In this document: in pieces, positions 14,265 through 26,400 of the stretch
Layout of the letters: every line of letters begins with the position of its first letter
Numbering within the stretch: position 1 is the stretch's first letter
Source: Prevotella sp. AGR2160
GTDB lineage: Bacteria > Bacteroidota > Bacteroidia > Bacteroidales > Bacteroidaceae
Assembly (NCBI RefSeq): GCF_000424185.1
Contig: NZ_AUJK01000023.1
Coordinates: 1 to 34,404, forward strand
Direction of reading: 5' to 3'
Length of the DNA: 34,404 nt
Made by a program: the position numbers and the translations under genes
Notes under the pieces: generated by a model
Told to the model about the DNA's origin: nothing
Databases searched by the model: none
Seen by the model: only the letters and a program-made list of their open reading frames with translations

Positions 14265-14283
14265 AACTATTTTGTTAATTTTG
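14252..14283 (+). promoter_or_regulatory. Bacteroidota-type promoter for the DUF4827 lipoprotein gene
   Basis: TTTG (14252-14255) and TAATTTTG (14276-14283) are separated by exactly 20 bases. The -33 element lies inside the last codons of the DHH gene. Transcription would start at about 14290, just before ATG 14303. Confidence 0.75.
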
Positions 14284-14302
14284 CACGGAAATATCATACA
14301 GA

Positions 14303-14968
14303 ATGAAGAAAATAGTTTTTGCCGTACTGACGGTACTCCTCACCACCATGGTGCTCTCTTCCTGCAGTGACAATGAGACGTATGCTGATAAAGTCAATGC
14401 CGAGCGGAGCAATATCAAGGCTTTCATCGCCGCCAATCATATCACACCGATCTCGGAACATGAGTTCCTCACGGATACGACAACCGATGTGTCAAAGAAC
14501 GAGTATGTGCTCTTCGACAACAGTGGTGTATATATGCAGATCGTCTCCCGTGGCTCGGGAGAGATGCTTCCCGACGGTGAGAGTTGGGATGTGTTGTGCC
14601 GTTTTAAGGCCATCAGTATCGCTGAATTTCCCAACAGAGACTGGACGACGATCCCCGACGACTCCACGGCATTTACGAATCTTATCAACCTCCCCACGCT
14701 CGGCAACCAGCCGGACGTGATGACGGTGTCGAACACGAGCGGTACGTTCACGGCATCGTTCACGTCGGGATATATGAAGACCTATCTCGGCTCTTCCGTT
14801 CCCTCGGGGTGGCTCGTGCCGCTGTCGTATGTCCGCCTCGGGCGTAACGGGGATGACTTCGAGTGGGCGCATGTGCGCCTCATCGTTCCCCATGCCCAGG
14901 GTACGGAGACGGCCGTGACCAATGTCACGCCGTACTTCTACGACCTGTGGATGATGAAGGGAGAATAG
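14303..14968 (+). CDS. DUF4827 domain lipoprotein
   Basis: 221 residues. The signal peptide MKKIVFAVLTVLLTTMVLSS is followed by Cys21 in the lipobox LSSC, then SDNETYADKVNAERSNIKAF. The body (VLFDNSGVYMQIVSRGSGEM and later WDVLCRFKAISI) resembles the FKBP-like DUF4827 family of Bacteroidales lipoproteins, anchored in the outer or inner membrane with unknown function. It has its own promoter. The gene is followed by AAGTAAA-type tandem repeats and a palindromic element before glmM. The lipoprotein call is secure; the DUF number is from recognition. Confidence 0.78.
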   Translation: MKKIVFAVLTVLLTTMVLSSCSDNETYADKVNAERSNIKAFIAANHITPISEHEFLTDTTTDVSKNEYVLFDNSGVYMQIVSRGSGEMLPDGESWDVLCRFKAISIAEFPNRDWTTIPDDSTAFTNLINLPTLGNQPDVMTVSNTSGTFTASFTSGYMKTYLGSSVPSGWLVPLSYVRLGRNGDDFEWAHVRLIVPHAQGTETAVTNVTPYFYDLWMMKGE

Positions 14969-15004
14969 GGGAAAAGTAAAAAAGTAAAGAAGTAAAAAAT
15001 TAAA

Positions 15005-15032
15005 CGTAGGGACATGATTCATCATGCTCCGC
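15005..15032 (-). repeat. Dispersed palindromic element, copy 3 (inverted)
   Basis: CGTAGGGACATGATTCATCA followed by TGCTCCGC is the reverse complement of the elements at 1609 and 12195. It lies 20 bases before the glmM start, so it will be in the glmM leader if transcription comes from upstream. Confidence 0.65.
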
Positions 15033-15051
15033 TAACGTAAAAATAATCAAT

Positions 15052-16437
15052 ATGACTCTGATCAAATCAATTTCCGGCATCCGCGGAACGATCGGCGGAA
15101 AAGCCGGCGATACCCTCAATCCGTTGGATATCGTCAAGTTCACGTCCGCTTATGCTACGTTCATCCGTCGCAGCGGCAAGTCACAGAGTAACACCATCGT
15201 CGTGGGCCGTGATGCCCGTATCTCCGGCGAGATGGTGAAGAATGTCGTCTGTGGTACCCTCATGGGTATGGGCTATGATGTATTGAATATCGGTCTGGCC
15301 ACGACGCCGACGACAGAGCTCGCCGTCATCCTGTCGAAGGCTGCCGGTGGCATCATCATCACCGCCAGTCATAACCCCCGTCACTGGAATGCCCTGAAGC
15401 TCCTCAATGAGCAGGGCGAGTTCCTCACGAAGGCTGATGGTAATGAGGTCTTGGCGATTGCTGATAAGGAGGATTTCGAATATGCTGATGTCGACCACCT
15501 CGGCAAGTATACGGAGGATGACACGTTCAACCGCCGGCATATCGACTCCGTCCTCGCCCTCGATCTCGTCGATGTCGACGCCATCCGTAAGGCCCATTTC
15601 AAGGTCTGCGTCGATACCATCAACTCCGTTGGTGGCATCATCCTGCCCGATCTCCTCAATGCCCTCGGCGTAGAGGCGAAGTTCCTCAATGGTACGCCGA
15701 ATGGTGACTTCGCTCATAACCCTGAGCCGCTGGAGAAGAACCTCGGTGGTATCATGGGAGAGATCAGCAAGGGCGGTTACGACCTCGGTATCGTCGTTGA
15801 TCCTGATGTCGACCGTCTCGCCTTCATCCAGGAAGACGGCAAGATGTATGGTGAGGAGTACACCCTCGTCACTGTCGCCGACTATATCCTCGACCATGTC
15901 AAGGGCGCTACGGTGAGCAACCTCAGTTCCACGCGTGCCCTCCGTGATGTCACGGAGAAGCATGGCTGTAAGTATTATGCTGCCGCCGTCGGTGAGGTCA
16001 ATGTCACGACGAAGATGAAGGAGGTCGGCGCCGTCATCGGTGGTGAGGGCAATGGCGGAGTGATTTATCCCGAGAGCCATTACGGCCGTGATGCCCTCGT
16101 GGGAATCTCCCTCTTCCTGAGTCATCTCGCTCATAAGGGCTGTAAGGCCAGTGAGCTCCGTGCCTCTTATCCGAACTATTTCATTGCCAAGAACCGCGTG
16201 GACCTCACGCCCGATACCGATGTCGATGCCATCCTCGAGCGTGTGAAGGAACGCTATGCTAACGAGAAGGATGTCACGGTGACGGATATCGACGGTGTGA
16301 AGCTCGACTTCCCCGACAAGTGGGTTCATCTGCGCAAGAGTAATACCGAGCCGATTATCCGTGTCTACAGTGAGGCCGCCACGATGGAGGCCGCCGATGA
16401 GCTCGGAAAGGAACTCATGGCATTCTGTAAGAAGTGA
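15052..16437 (+). CDS. glmM: Phosphoglucosamine mutase (alpha-D-phosphohexomutase family)
   Basis: 461 residues, cytoplasmic. It interconverts glucosamine-6-phosphate and glucosamine-1-phosphate, on the way to UDP-GlcNAc for peptidoglycan and lipopolysaccharide. Seen: the phosphoserine loop TASHNP (104-109, catalytic Ser106), metal-binding DPDVDR (250-255), sugar-binding GEGNGG (331-336), and the C-terminal phosphate-binding SNTEPIIRVYSEA. All four active-site segments are intact. Bacteroidota also have phosphomannomutase/phosphoglucomutase paralogues of the same fold, so GlmM is the most likely but not the only reading. The stop overlaps the next gene by four bases (GTGA). No own promoter was found in the 83-base gap upstream, which holds repeats. 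Confidence 0.87.
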   Translation: MTLIKSISGIRGTIGGKAGDTLNPLDIVKFTSAYATFIRRSGKSQSNTIVVGRDARISGEMVKNVVCGTLMGMGYDVLNIGLATTPTTELAVILSKAAGGIIITASHNPRHWNALKLLNEQGEFLTKADGNEVLAIADKEDFEYADVDHLGKYTEDDTFNRRHIDSVLALDLVDVDAIRKAHFKVCVDTINSVGGIILPDLLNALGVEAKFLNGTPNGDFAHNPEPLEKNLGGIMGEISKGGYDLGIVVDPDVDRLAFIQEDGKMYGEEYTLVTVADYILDHVKGATVSNLSSTRALRDVTEKHGCKYYAAAVGEVNVTTKMKEVGAVIGGEGNGGVIYPESHYGRDALVGISLFLSHLAHKGCKASELRASYPNYFIAKNRVDLTPDTDVDAILERVKERYANEKDVTVTDIDGVKLDFPDKWVHLRKSNTEPIIRVYSEAATMEAADELGKELMAFCKK

Positions 16438-17345
16438 AAAATAAGGCGTTGGCTGCCCATGGCAGCATGTTTTTAGCGGAGGCCTTCTGGGGCCTGATGT
16501 CACCGATCACGAAGGACGCGTTGATGCACGGAATCACGGGCATTGACCTCGTCACCTATCGTGTCTGCGGTGCCGCAGGACTCTTCTGGGTCTCCTCTCT
16601 TTTTGTCCGTCGGGAGCATGTCCCCGTGAAGGATATCTTCATGTTCGCCCTGGCATGTATCTTCGGACTGTGTTGTAACCAGTGTCTGTTCACCATCGGC
16701 CTGACGTTCACGTCACCCGTCAACGCAAGTATCATGACGACGTCGATGCCGATCTTCGCGATGATCTTCGCCTTTCTCATCCTCCATGAGCCGTTGTCGG
16801 CGAAGAAGGTCGGCGGTGTCCTCATCGGGTGTATGGGTGCCGTGATGCTTGTGCTGACGAGTGCCGCGGCGCATAACGCGAAGGTGGGGGATATCCGTGG
16901 TGATCTGATGATCGTCGGCGCACAGTGCTCGTTCGCCCTCTATCTCTCCCTTTTCAACTCCCTCGTGAAGCGTTATCATCCCGTGACAGTGAACAAGTGG
17001 ATGTTCCTCTGGGCATCGCTCTTCATCACGCCGTTCACGTTCTCCCATGTGTCGGCCGTCGACTATGCGGCGTTGCCGACGAAGACGATCTGGGAGATCG
17101 TTTATATCGTGGGTGTCGGCACGTTCTTCTGTTACCTGTTGATGATGAACGGACAGAAGATCCTGCGGCCTACCGTGGTATCGATCTACAACAATATCCA
17201 GCCCATCGTGAGTGTCATCGTGAGCATCGCCATGGGACTGTGCATCTTCAAGATCACGCAGCTCCTTGCCGTCATCCTCGTCTTCATCGGCGTTATGATG
17301 GTGACGAAGTCGAAGAGCAAACGAGATCTGGCGCAGAAGGCATAA
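16434..17345 (+). CDS. EamA/DMT-family transporter
   Basis: 303 residues with a GTG start that overlaps the glmM stop (GTGA), so translation is coupled to glmM. About ten hydrophobic helices fall into two EamA repeats (roughly residues 8-140 and 150-290). FLILHEPLSAKKVGGVLIG at the end of repeat 1 is the typical EamA motif, and NNIQPIVSVIVSIAMG with VFIGVMMVTKS close repeat 2. These inner membrane proteins export or exchange small metabolites such as amino acids, nucleotides or sugars, and the substrate is not predictable. Coupling to glmM might hint at an amino-sugar or cell-wall precursor role, but that is weak. Confidence 0.88.
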   Translation: MKNKALAAHGSMFLAEAFWGLMSPITKDALMHGITGIDLVTYRVCGAAGLFWVSSLFVRREHVPVKDIFMFALACIFGLCCNQCLFTIGLTFTSPVNASIMTTSMPIFAMIFAFLILHEPLSAKKVGGVLIGCMGAVMLVLTSAAAHNAKVGDIRGDLMIVGAQCSFALYLSLFNSLVKRYHPVTVNKWMFLWASLFITPFTFSHVSAVDYAALPTKTIWEIVYIVGVGTFFCYLLMMNGQKILRPTVVSIYNNIQPIVSVIVSIAMGLCIFKITQLLAVILVFIGVMMVTKSKSKRDLAQKA

Positions 17346-17351
17346 ATACAG

Positions 17352-17393
17352 CCAAATGCAGGGGCCGCCACAAGGGACGGCCCCTGCATTTGG
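17352..17393. terminator. 16-bp perfect palindrome between convergent genes, likely bidirectional terminator
   Basis: CCAAATGCAGGGGCCG (17352-17367) and CGGCCCCTGCATTTGG (17378-17393) pair without mismatch around a 10-base loop. It separates the end of the EamA gene (17345) from the end of the giant minus-strand gene (17433). A second weaker hairpin, GACGGCC / GGCCGCA, follows at 17412-17430. Neither has a long T tract. Confidence 0.6.
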
Positions 17394-17432
17394 ATGATAT
17401 TGTGCAGTTAGGACGGCCACAAGGGCCGCACC

Positions 17433-20400
17433 CTACCTTACCCTTATTTTTTTGCTCTTTCCGTTGACGCTGACGATATAGATGTCGGAGGCGAGAGGAT
17501 GGGTGACGTATTGACTGTCGGAGGCGGTGGCCTGTTCTACGAGGGCACCGGAGAGCGTGTGGATGGCGACGTGGTCACCATGGTGGATATTCTCGATGAG
17601 GAGGCTGCCGTTGTTGCCACGGACCGTCCATGACGGCTCGTCATCCGTATTGTTGTCAGCAGAGCCGTCGGGCCGTACGCCACCGATCTGCAGGGTCAGC
17701 CGCTTGTCGTTGTACCCCGCATTCGTTGCAAAGGAATAGGTTCCCTCCGTGAGATCCGTGACATTTCCCGTCTCTTCATCCTTCAGCCATACCTGTTCGC
17801 CATTGAAGGCCTCTGTATCGGGAATGCTGACGGTCAGCGTACCGGCTTTCGCGGCCCGGAAGCCCACAGTCATCGGAACACCCGTTGGTGCGTTGCCGGC
17901 GAGTTGGAGCGGCAGACCGCTGTTGGTGAGGAGATAGATCTCCGGCAGCGAGTCGTTGAAGGCCTGCCATTTCAATCCGTCGGCCCCCATCGTGTACGTC
18001 AGTGTCTTAGGATTGTCAGCGTCGGCATTGACCTCAATGGCGTCGCTGAGGCCGTCGTCACTCTCTATGGTGACATACGGCTTAGCGGCGGGTGTCGCCT
18101 TGCTGACATCTTGGTGGAGGAACGTCACCGTCTCAGCATCGCCGATGATGGCTGTCTGCATGAAGTAGCCCTGTCCCATACTCATGGTATTGTCCGACCA
18201 CGACTGTGTCGTCGCATACTGTCCCTTACCATCACTGGTATAGAGCAGATGCGGCACGTTCATGTCGTAGCCCGTTGTCTGGTCGTAGTGCGACGTGTTA
18301 TAGCCACTGATGAGGTAGGGGAGTCCCGTGAGGTTCCAACCCATGTTCTCCTCCTTTGTGAAATGGGCGTCGCCGTCCGTTGATGTCGTGTGGTTATACT
18401 GCGTCAGCGTGACCGTCTTCGCATCGGCCCCCTCAGTATAAGGATAGGTACCGTTCTGCGCCCCCCATGCCGTGAAGCGCACGGTGGTAGCTGCCGACAT
18501 CGGTGCGGCGAGCTCAGCGAGCCAGCCCTGTGTGGCATCGACAGTATGGGAAGTGACGGACTCCCAGCAGGCGGAGTTCGTCTCCCGGAAGCTGTAGTCC
18601 CATGAGGAGCGCTTCTCACCGTTATAGGTCATGACCTCCTGGATATCCGTGAAGGGCGTCTCCGTGACCGTACCGTCCGTAGCATTGCCCGCTACTGTGA
18701 TGGCGTTGTCGGCATCGAGGGCATAGGGGAAGGCCATGAGGGCGTACTGTGTGCCACTGTCGAAGGTATGATCTACGGCGACATAGGCGGCATGGATGAT
18801 GTTGCCGTTGCCATAGAGCGAGGCCCCCGGAGCGAGGTAGAGGTAACCCGGCATGAATGCGTTGTTATCGGTGAAGAGCTGCTGTGTGTCATCGCTCGTG
18901 CCGAGACTCAGACTGCCGTTCTTCCCGATATACACCACGGAGCCCTCATGGGGATAGCGGTTGTTCGTACTCGTCGCATAACGGTGCTGCCCTTCAGCGA
19001 TATGCCACGTCTCGAAGCAGCCGAGGTCGACAGTGTTGGCGAGGAGACGCGGGTTGCCGAGGAGGTCACGGTCCGTGGCATAGTCGATGGCCGACATATA
19101 TCCGGTCGGGATCTCACCCTGTCCGAGTTCTGTCACGGTCGATGATACAGGGTTCGTTACCCCACTGTTCTGTGCTGTCTGCAGGCCGGCGTCGAGGGCC
19201 GCGCTCTGTTCATGCAACTGGAAATGATACGGCGTATATTCCGTCAGATAGGTCGGCAGTGTGTAGGCATTACCTGTGTTCAGATAGGGCGCAAAGGGAT
19301 TGCCCGTCTGCGAGAGGATCGTGTTCGTCGTGGCCGTCGTGTTGTTGAGGTTCAGCTTTTTGATGAGCTGTGCCTTCGCGTCGGCCGTGTTGTACGTGAT
19401 ACTGTTCTCCACGAGTCCCGTGCCGCCGACAGCCGTCTGTCCGTTGACATCAGCGATGACGGTACCGTTGAGCAGCATAGCCTTCGTGCCGAGGGTGACG
19501 ACAGGCGTCGTGGTGCTGCCGACGGCGTTGCCCTCGATCAACGCGTTGTAGAGCAGACCACCCTGGAGGTTGACGACGGACGGCATCGTGCCACCGGAGG
19601 CTGCCGCTATCGTGTTGCCGTGGACATAGACCTCACTGAGGAGGAGTTGCTGATACGTGTTGTCGGCGATGTTGATGACCGGCGACGTGTTCTTATTACT
19701 GTTACGTACCTCGAGGCCCGACACGGCGACAGGATAAGAGAAGGAGTTCGTGCCCGTCTTGATACCCGCTACGACCGTTCGGTGTGTCGTCTTGGCGAGG
19801 AGGCCCGGCCGTTCAGCGCGTACCGTACCGAGAAAGGTCATCAGTGCGGAGAAGCGCTCGTCAGTCGTCATCTGCTCCGTGATCTTCGGCATGGTGAGGT
19901 AGTTCGGGTCGATACTACCAAGGACGCTTACACCATTGCGCAGCGTGATGTTCTCCGTACCGGCATCGGTGCCGTTCTCACCCTTGACGAAGACGAAGGA
20001 CACCGGGGTGTCGATGTTGTCGGGGTTGAAGGACGTATAGACGGAGGCGGCATCGATGGCGCGCTGGAGCATGCCAGCACCGAAGGCGTTCTGCCATGAC
20101 AGTCCCGTCATCGTGCCCGACACCTTGTTCGGGTCGACGAAGAGGTAGCGCTGGATATCGTTGTCGATCTCGTAGGCGCCCCGCTCCATGCCACTGGCGT
20201 AGAGACGGGACAGGAATGACAAGTCCTTGGTGTACGCTGTATCGGCGAGGAGGGACTTGATATTAGCCTCCGTGAGTTCCAACGTTGTCTTGTCTTTTTG
20301 GGTGATGGTCATGCCCGGCACCCATCCGAGGACCTTGCGGGCATAGAGGAGATAGTTGGCGCGGGAGAACGTGCGGACACCCGGGTTGATATGGAAGTCA

Positions 20401-23400
20401 CGCTTTGACGGCACGGCATTGTCGGCATCGACGAAGTTCGGACCACCGAGGGCATCGGTGCTGACATCGGTGAGACCGACATTGGCGTTGTTCTTTGCCT
20501 CATCGGTGTTCGTGATGCCCGTCATGGCGTTGTTCTTGATCGAGTCTGTCGTGATGGCGTTGGCATTATCAGACGACGTAAAGCCACTGTAAGGCGTCTT
20601 ATACCCGCCAATCGAGTCATCGCGCCAGATGATGGAGTTGTATAGGCTCGAATTACCTGTAGCATTGCCCGAGAGCGTGATATGTCCGCCGTTGCGGGCG
20701 AAGGTACAGTTGACGATGCTCACGGTATCGGTACTCTCGATGGGGTTGCCGGATCCGGAGTGGAACACGGAGTTAAAAATCAGCGTGCGTCCACCGCCTT
20801 GCTCGATACGTACGGCAGGTACCTTGTCGGCACCTCGGGCACCGTTCTGTTCGAAGATACAGTTGCGGATCGTCAACTTCGGGATGTTTCTCCGTCCGAC
20901 GAGATGCTCCGTTGTCTTCGTTGTCTTGTCAGTACCTGTCTTGAACTGTTCCTTATAATAGATGGCGGCGCCACCCGTCGTCGTTGTCCCCGTCTCGGTA
21001 TGACTTGCCGTGGCATAGTTGTTGACAAACGTCAGACCATCGAGGATAATCGGAATGGGATAGTTCTCCGGTGCACTCGACTTGGTGATGTTACTGTTAT
21101 CTATCGTCTCCCCGTCTTGAGAACTGGATCCGTTGCCCTGTGTACCCCACTGTTCAGCATCGGAGATATAAAAGAGGTGTGCCGTATTGTCAGCCGTGGC
21201 ACCACTCTTCTTATCCATGATCAGCCGCACGGGATATTCCTCGGGATTGCGCACACCCTCTAACTCCTCCGTGTAGCCACCCTCGATGGTGAGACTGTTC
21301 GCCATATAGTCATGACCGGAGATGATCTTTTTCTTCAAGGCCACGATGCTGGCGTTGTCGCCCATATGTATCTGGAAACCGATATTGTCCTCGTCGAGGG
21401 TATACCGCGGCATGTAGTCGCCCGTGATGATCTTGATCGTCTTCGCATGGTCGTTACGGGAGAGGAGGAGCGTCTCGATAGCGCGCTGGAGGTCACTCGT
21501 CGCCTTTTCCGGGGTGGAGCCGTAACTGACGATGTCTGTCGATTCTACCGGTTTGACCCATAGCACATCCGTCTCCGTGCCATCCTCGACAAAGAGTTGT
21601 GAGTGCTGATACTCATACACGCCGATGTCTACATAGTCTTTCGTGGCGTTGCTCAGTGGGTCACTGGAGACACGGAGCATGTTACGGGTACTTTCCTCGT
21701 TGTTTTCATCGGCATACATCATGTATTTCTCATCAGCCACGGGTAACAAGGTCAGCCCGTAAACATCATTATAATAGTTGGCCGCATCGAAGTAAGCGCC
21801 CACACCGTATTCTTCCTTTGTACCGGAGGCAGCCGTACGACTTTGTTTGACGAAGGAAACCTGTCCGTTGTCTACTTTCTGCGTGATCATTCCCCATCCG
21901 TTATCGGTGAGGTTGTTGACGCGATAGACAAGCCAGTCAGCACTCTGCATATAACCTTTGATGCCTGCCTCCGTGGAGGGAGAGATGAAGTTAGGACCGT
22001 CGGTGGCACTGTTGTCACTGTTGAGGATGATATTATGGTTGGCATTGCCGACCGCCTTTCCGACGCCACTGAGAATGTCCCAGGAGGTGACATCATACTC
22101 GCGGTAATCGGTGTTATCGCCTTCAGCATTCGTCGTTGCCGCAAGGCCCTGCCCGTTCTCATAAGCACAGAAATAGAGGGCTTCATTGTCTTCCTTAGGA
22201 TCCGTGCCATAGTTCATGAGCATCTTGGAACTGGTATGGGTGGAGTCGGTAGCCTCATTGCCCCAGAAGATACTGTTCAGTCCATAGTGATGCTGCAAGC
22301 CGCTCTGGACTACAAGCTTATGGGTCGTGGCGTCTTCCTCCCATCCGTTTGGCGTGTAGTTGTAAACGGAAGGATAGGCATAGGCCTTGTTACGCACGGC
22401 GTTACAGTTGAGCATATAGATGTGTGATTTGATACCGGCCCAGATAACGCCGCCGTAGCCTGCGAGGTCGTTGCCGCTCTTGCCGTCTTCAAGTTGATTG
22501 ATGGGTTTGACGAAAGAGCCTATCGCTTTTGTACCATCAGACAGAACCATCTTACCCGTGCCGCGCTGAGCCTCATTGTTGGCGAAGATGGTGTTGGCAA
22601 CGATGAGCTGGTTTGTCGTGGCGATGGCGCCGCCACCGGAGTAGGTGACGAACTCACGGTCGTAGGACTCATCTTCATCGGGACTCTTCGTATAGTTCTG
22701 TACGAAGGAGCAACCGGTGATATCCATGGTGCCGTCGGTGTAGATGGCACCTCCCTGCCGTGCGTTGTTGTTCTCGAAGAGACAGCCGGAGATCAGAAGG
22801 TGGATGTTCCGGGGTGCATACTCCATATCGGTGGGGTTGACCTTGGCGTCTGTTTCCTGTTTGATCGGATAGCCGGAGACGAAGATGCCACCGCCCCGAT
22901 AATACCAGTTCGGATTTACCACGGCCGACTCATAGCCCATGGCGGAGCCGTCACGGATGGTTAGTCCATCGAGGATGATACTACGATGGATAATCGATTT
23001 CGTGCATTCATAGTCACTGTGTTTCGTGCGCTCATAAAAGTTGTGGGTTGTCGTCTTCGTGAAGGCCTCATCACTGTACATATCCGGCAGTCTGCCGACG
23101 GAAGTCGAGTCCTCATTACACGTGATCACATGATATACGTTCTTCGTCTCCTGGTCGGCACCGACGGAGTAGCCGGAGAGGATCGTCTGGTTCTCCATCT
23201 CCCAGGGTTCGACGATGGAGTTCTTGTTCATATCGTAGCGGGCTCGTGCCAGACGCATCGAGTCGGTCGTAGCTCCCGTGAGGGTGATGGTCTCTTTCGT
23301 GCCGTTGATGGTCGCGGTGACCGTGGTGTCACGTTTCTCCGCTATCTGACAGTACATCTTCGCCGAAGAACTGGTCACGTCGAAGCCGCCGTAGACAGCC

Positions 23401-26400
23401 ACGCCCTCCGGCATCTCAAAGGTGTTGAGGCGCACTTCGCCCTGGGCACCCCGCATGTCGGTGTAAGGATAATAGGTGCCGCCGGCGAGGAAGATCTCGA
23501 AGCGGTGGTTGCGTGCCTTGTCATCTTTGTTTCGTGCATCGACGATATAGTTGATGGCATCGTCAAGACGCATGAACGGGTTGGCGAAGGAGGAGCCGAT
23601 CTGTTTGTAGATCTTGTCGCTACTGTTCTGCAGGATCAGGGCGTCCGAGGTGTTGATAGCATCGTGATGAACGACGAAGAGCCGGTAGAAGAGGGCGTCG
23701 CTCTGTGCCAGGACGTAAGCGTCGTTGATGGCACGGGCGCCGATCTCAACATTGACATTGTCTTTCGCCACGAGGGCCGTGCCGTCGTAAGCCTTCTGTT
23801 GCGGACTTTCGGCCGTCTGTGAGAGGCGGGACACACCGGCGATATCGAGGGTGTCAATCTCCGGGAACAGCCGCTCGAGGGTGCGGAACGTAGCGTAAGG
23901 CAGGCCTGCGCGTGTGAGGACGGAGGTCTTCTGCAAACCATAATACTGGTAAGGGAATGCCGTCGTCGCCTTACTGTCCGCCTGCCAGCGCACGCCGGCA
24001 TCAGAGGTCGGCTCGACAGAGATATTGTTGACGCCGGCGACACGGATATTCGTCACGGCACTGTAGTTGAGCGGATAGTTGTTGATGTTCTGTTCCTTGA
24101 AGACATTCGTCACGCCGGAGACATCGCTCTGGTCGTTACCTTTGTTCAGCCAGAACACGTTACACAGCGACCGCAGGTTCGTCAGGAAATAGAGTCCGCC
24201 ACCGGCTGCCGAGGCTGTGTTACCCGTCACGGTACAGTAGCTGACGCAGGCAAAGGTCTTCTCGCTCGCCGTGTCAGGCTCTTCTATGGCGATAGCGCCA
24301 CCGTTCTTGGCGCTGTTGCTCTGGATGATACATCCCGCTATGAGGGCGTTGTTCTCCAGATAGAACGCACCGCCGTCGCCTGAGGCACTGTTACGCTGGG
24401 CGATACAGTTGATGACCGTTGCCCATGACGGAACGACACAGGCACCACCGCGCTGGTTCTCCTCCAAGATACCATTGGCATTGCCGCGCTCGATGATCAC
24501 TCCGTTGAGCTGCGCACGACTATAACGGTTGTCGGCAGCCACCGCACCGGTGTTCGGCAGATAAGTAGTGATACTGTCGCTTAACAGTTCATATCTCGAT
24601 TTTCCGTCCGCCCCTTTCACCGTCCGCGGCCTGCCGTTATAGTCGAAGACATAATCGGTGAAGGTCACGACATGATAGACCTGGATACTGTCCGTGCTCG
24701 CACTGCTCGTGCTCTGATATTTACCCCAGAGATACGTGGGGTAGTTGATCGGGTCACGGGCCGTGAAGTCACTGTTCCATCCGCCCGACACCTCAACACC
24801 GTGGGGCACCTGCAGACTGTAGCTTCGCGGATCCTGCGTGTTACCTTCATAAATGGTGGATCGGCTTGGCTCATAGTGGGTCTCTATGCCTTTGGTTCCG
24901 GCGAGTTTGACGACGACATGCCAGTCGGGATGGTCATATTTATACCGTCCGGCATCGTCAAGGACCTGCTGGAGCTTCCGGGCACAGGCCGTGTTCGTCG
25001 CACTGCTGGCATTGGCGGAACCTTTCTCGTTCGCATTCTGAGCCACATAGTAAGTAGCGACGTTCACCGTCTTCTTCGTCTTCTTCGTGGCGTCGAGACT
25101 GGTATAATAAGAGATCTTCTCCGTCGACTTCTCCGGCGTGATCAGGCTCGAGCCGTTGAACTCATACGCGCCCTTATCGATACGGCAGTCCTGGACACGG
25201 TCGGCGCCGGCGATATCAACCGTGACACCGAACTTTGTACTCAGTTCGTCACCATAAGTCTCATCACCCATGTTGATGCAGTTTTTCGATTTATAGCTCG
25301 CAGGATTAATACTGTAAGGGTTGTCAGTTACGAAATCTACTGAACCATCATAAGATGAAACAGACATTGTAGTTGTACCGCTTGTAACATTATATGAAGA
25401 TTCATTAAATAAATTTTGTTTACCACATGCCTGAATATAAGCAGAAACATTGCTTGTACTAAATGTTGATGATCCACTGATAGAATTAGAGACATATACT
25501 TTAGTAGTATCAGTGACCTGTGTACGAGCTGTATTTACACCTTCAACTGCATATCCTGTCGTTGGAGATGAATGATAACAGTTGTACATGATTCCTTTCT
25601 TACCAATTGCATTATAATAATGCGACCGGTTAACTGCTACATAATTCTCTGCCGTATTACCATATCCAGCATTTCCCCAAAAAATACAATTATAGAATTT
25701 TGCAGTACCTACAAATTCATCATTATTCTTCTGAGCATCTACTTGTTTACTATTCAGAGAATTATCCCAAACGCCTGGTGCGACAGCCCGTACTCCGCTT
25801 GTCTGATTTTTATTAATCCAACCTACATTATAGGCAATAGTACTGTTATATATATAGGATTGTGAACTGATAAATAGTCCCACTCCTAAGATACTATTAC
25901 CTTTTTTGTCGGTGTTGTTTTCGACAATCATTGAATTAATCAATGTACCGCCATCCATTCTTACGCCAGCACCACATCCCTGAATAAAGCCACTAAGCGT
26001 AAGTTTGTTGTTTCTTATAATACAATCCAAGACGGTTCCATTTTTCATCCAAATGCCGCCACCGCCATAAGATCCGCCTGAGGTTAAATATATTGTATTC
26101 TTTCGCACAAGACAGTTCTTGAGTGTCATGTTCTTTCGAATCATGATACCCGCACCTCCATTATCAGCTGAGTTCGTCGCTAAATAGCCATTTTGGATGG
26201 TTAATCCTTCCCAAGTGGTGGCATTTTCAAAATCACTGCTTTGCCTGACAACTTGCTTGTTACCTGCTCCATCGAGTATCGTCTGATACTCCGTATGGAG
26301 ATTGGAGATATCGCGCTCACCCGTCTGCTTTCCCGGGTTGCCATAGGCCTTGAAGCCGCCGTAGACGCTGACACCATTGACCATAGTGACCGTGGCTGCC

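Noticed and set aside
15181..16503. 440-residue minus-strand frame opposite glmM
   Set aside because: Same cause; the + strand has all four phosphohexomutase active-site motifs and the antisense product has no recognisable domain.
25275..26270. Low-GC segment considered as an inserted mobile element or diversity-generating retroelement target
   Set aside because: No reverse transcriptase, template repeat, terminal inverted repeats or frame break was seen; a homologous module swap explains it better.
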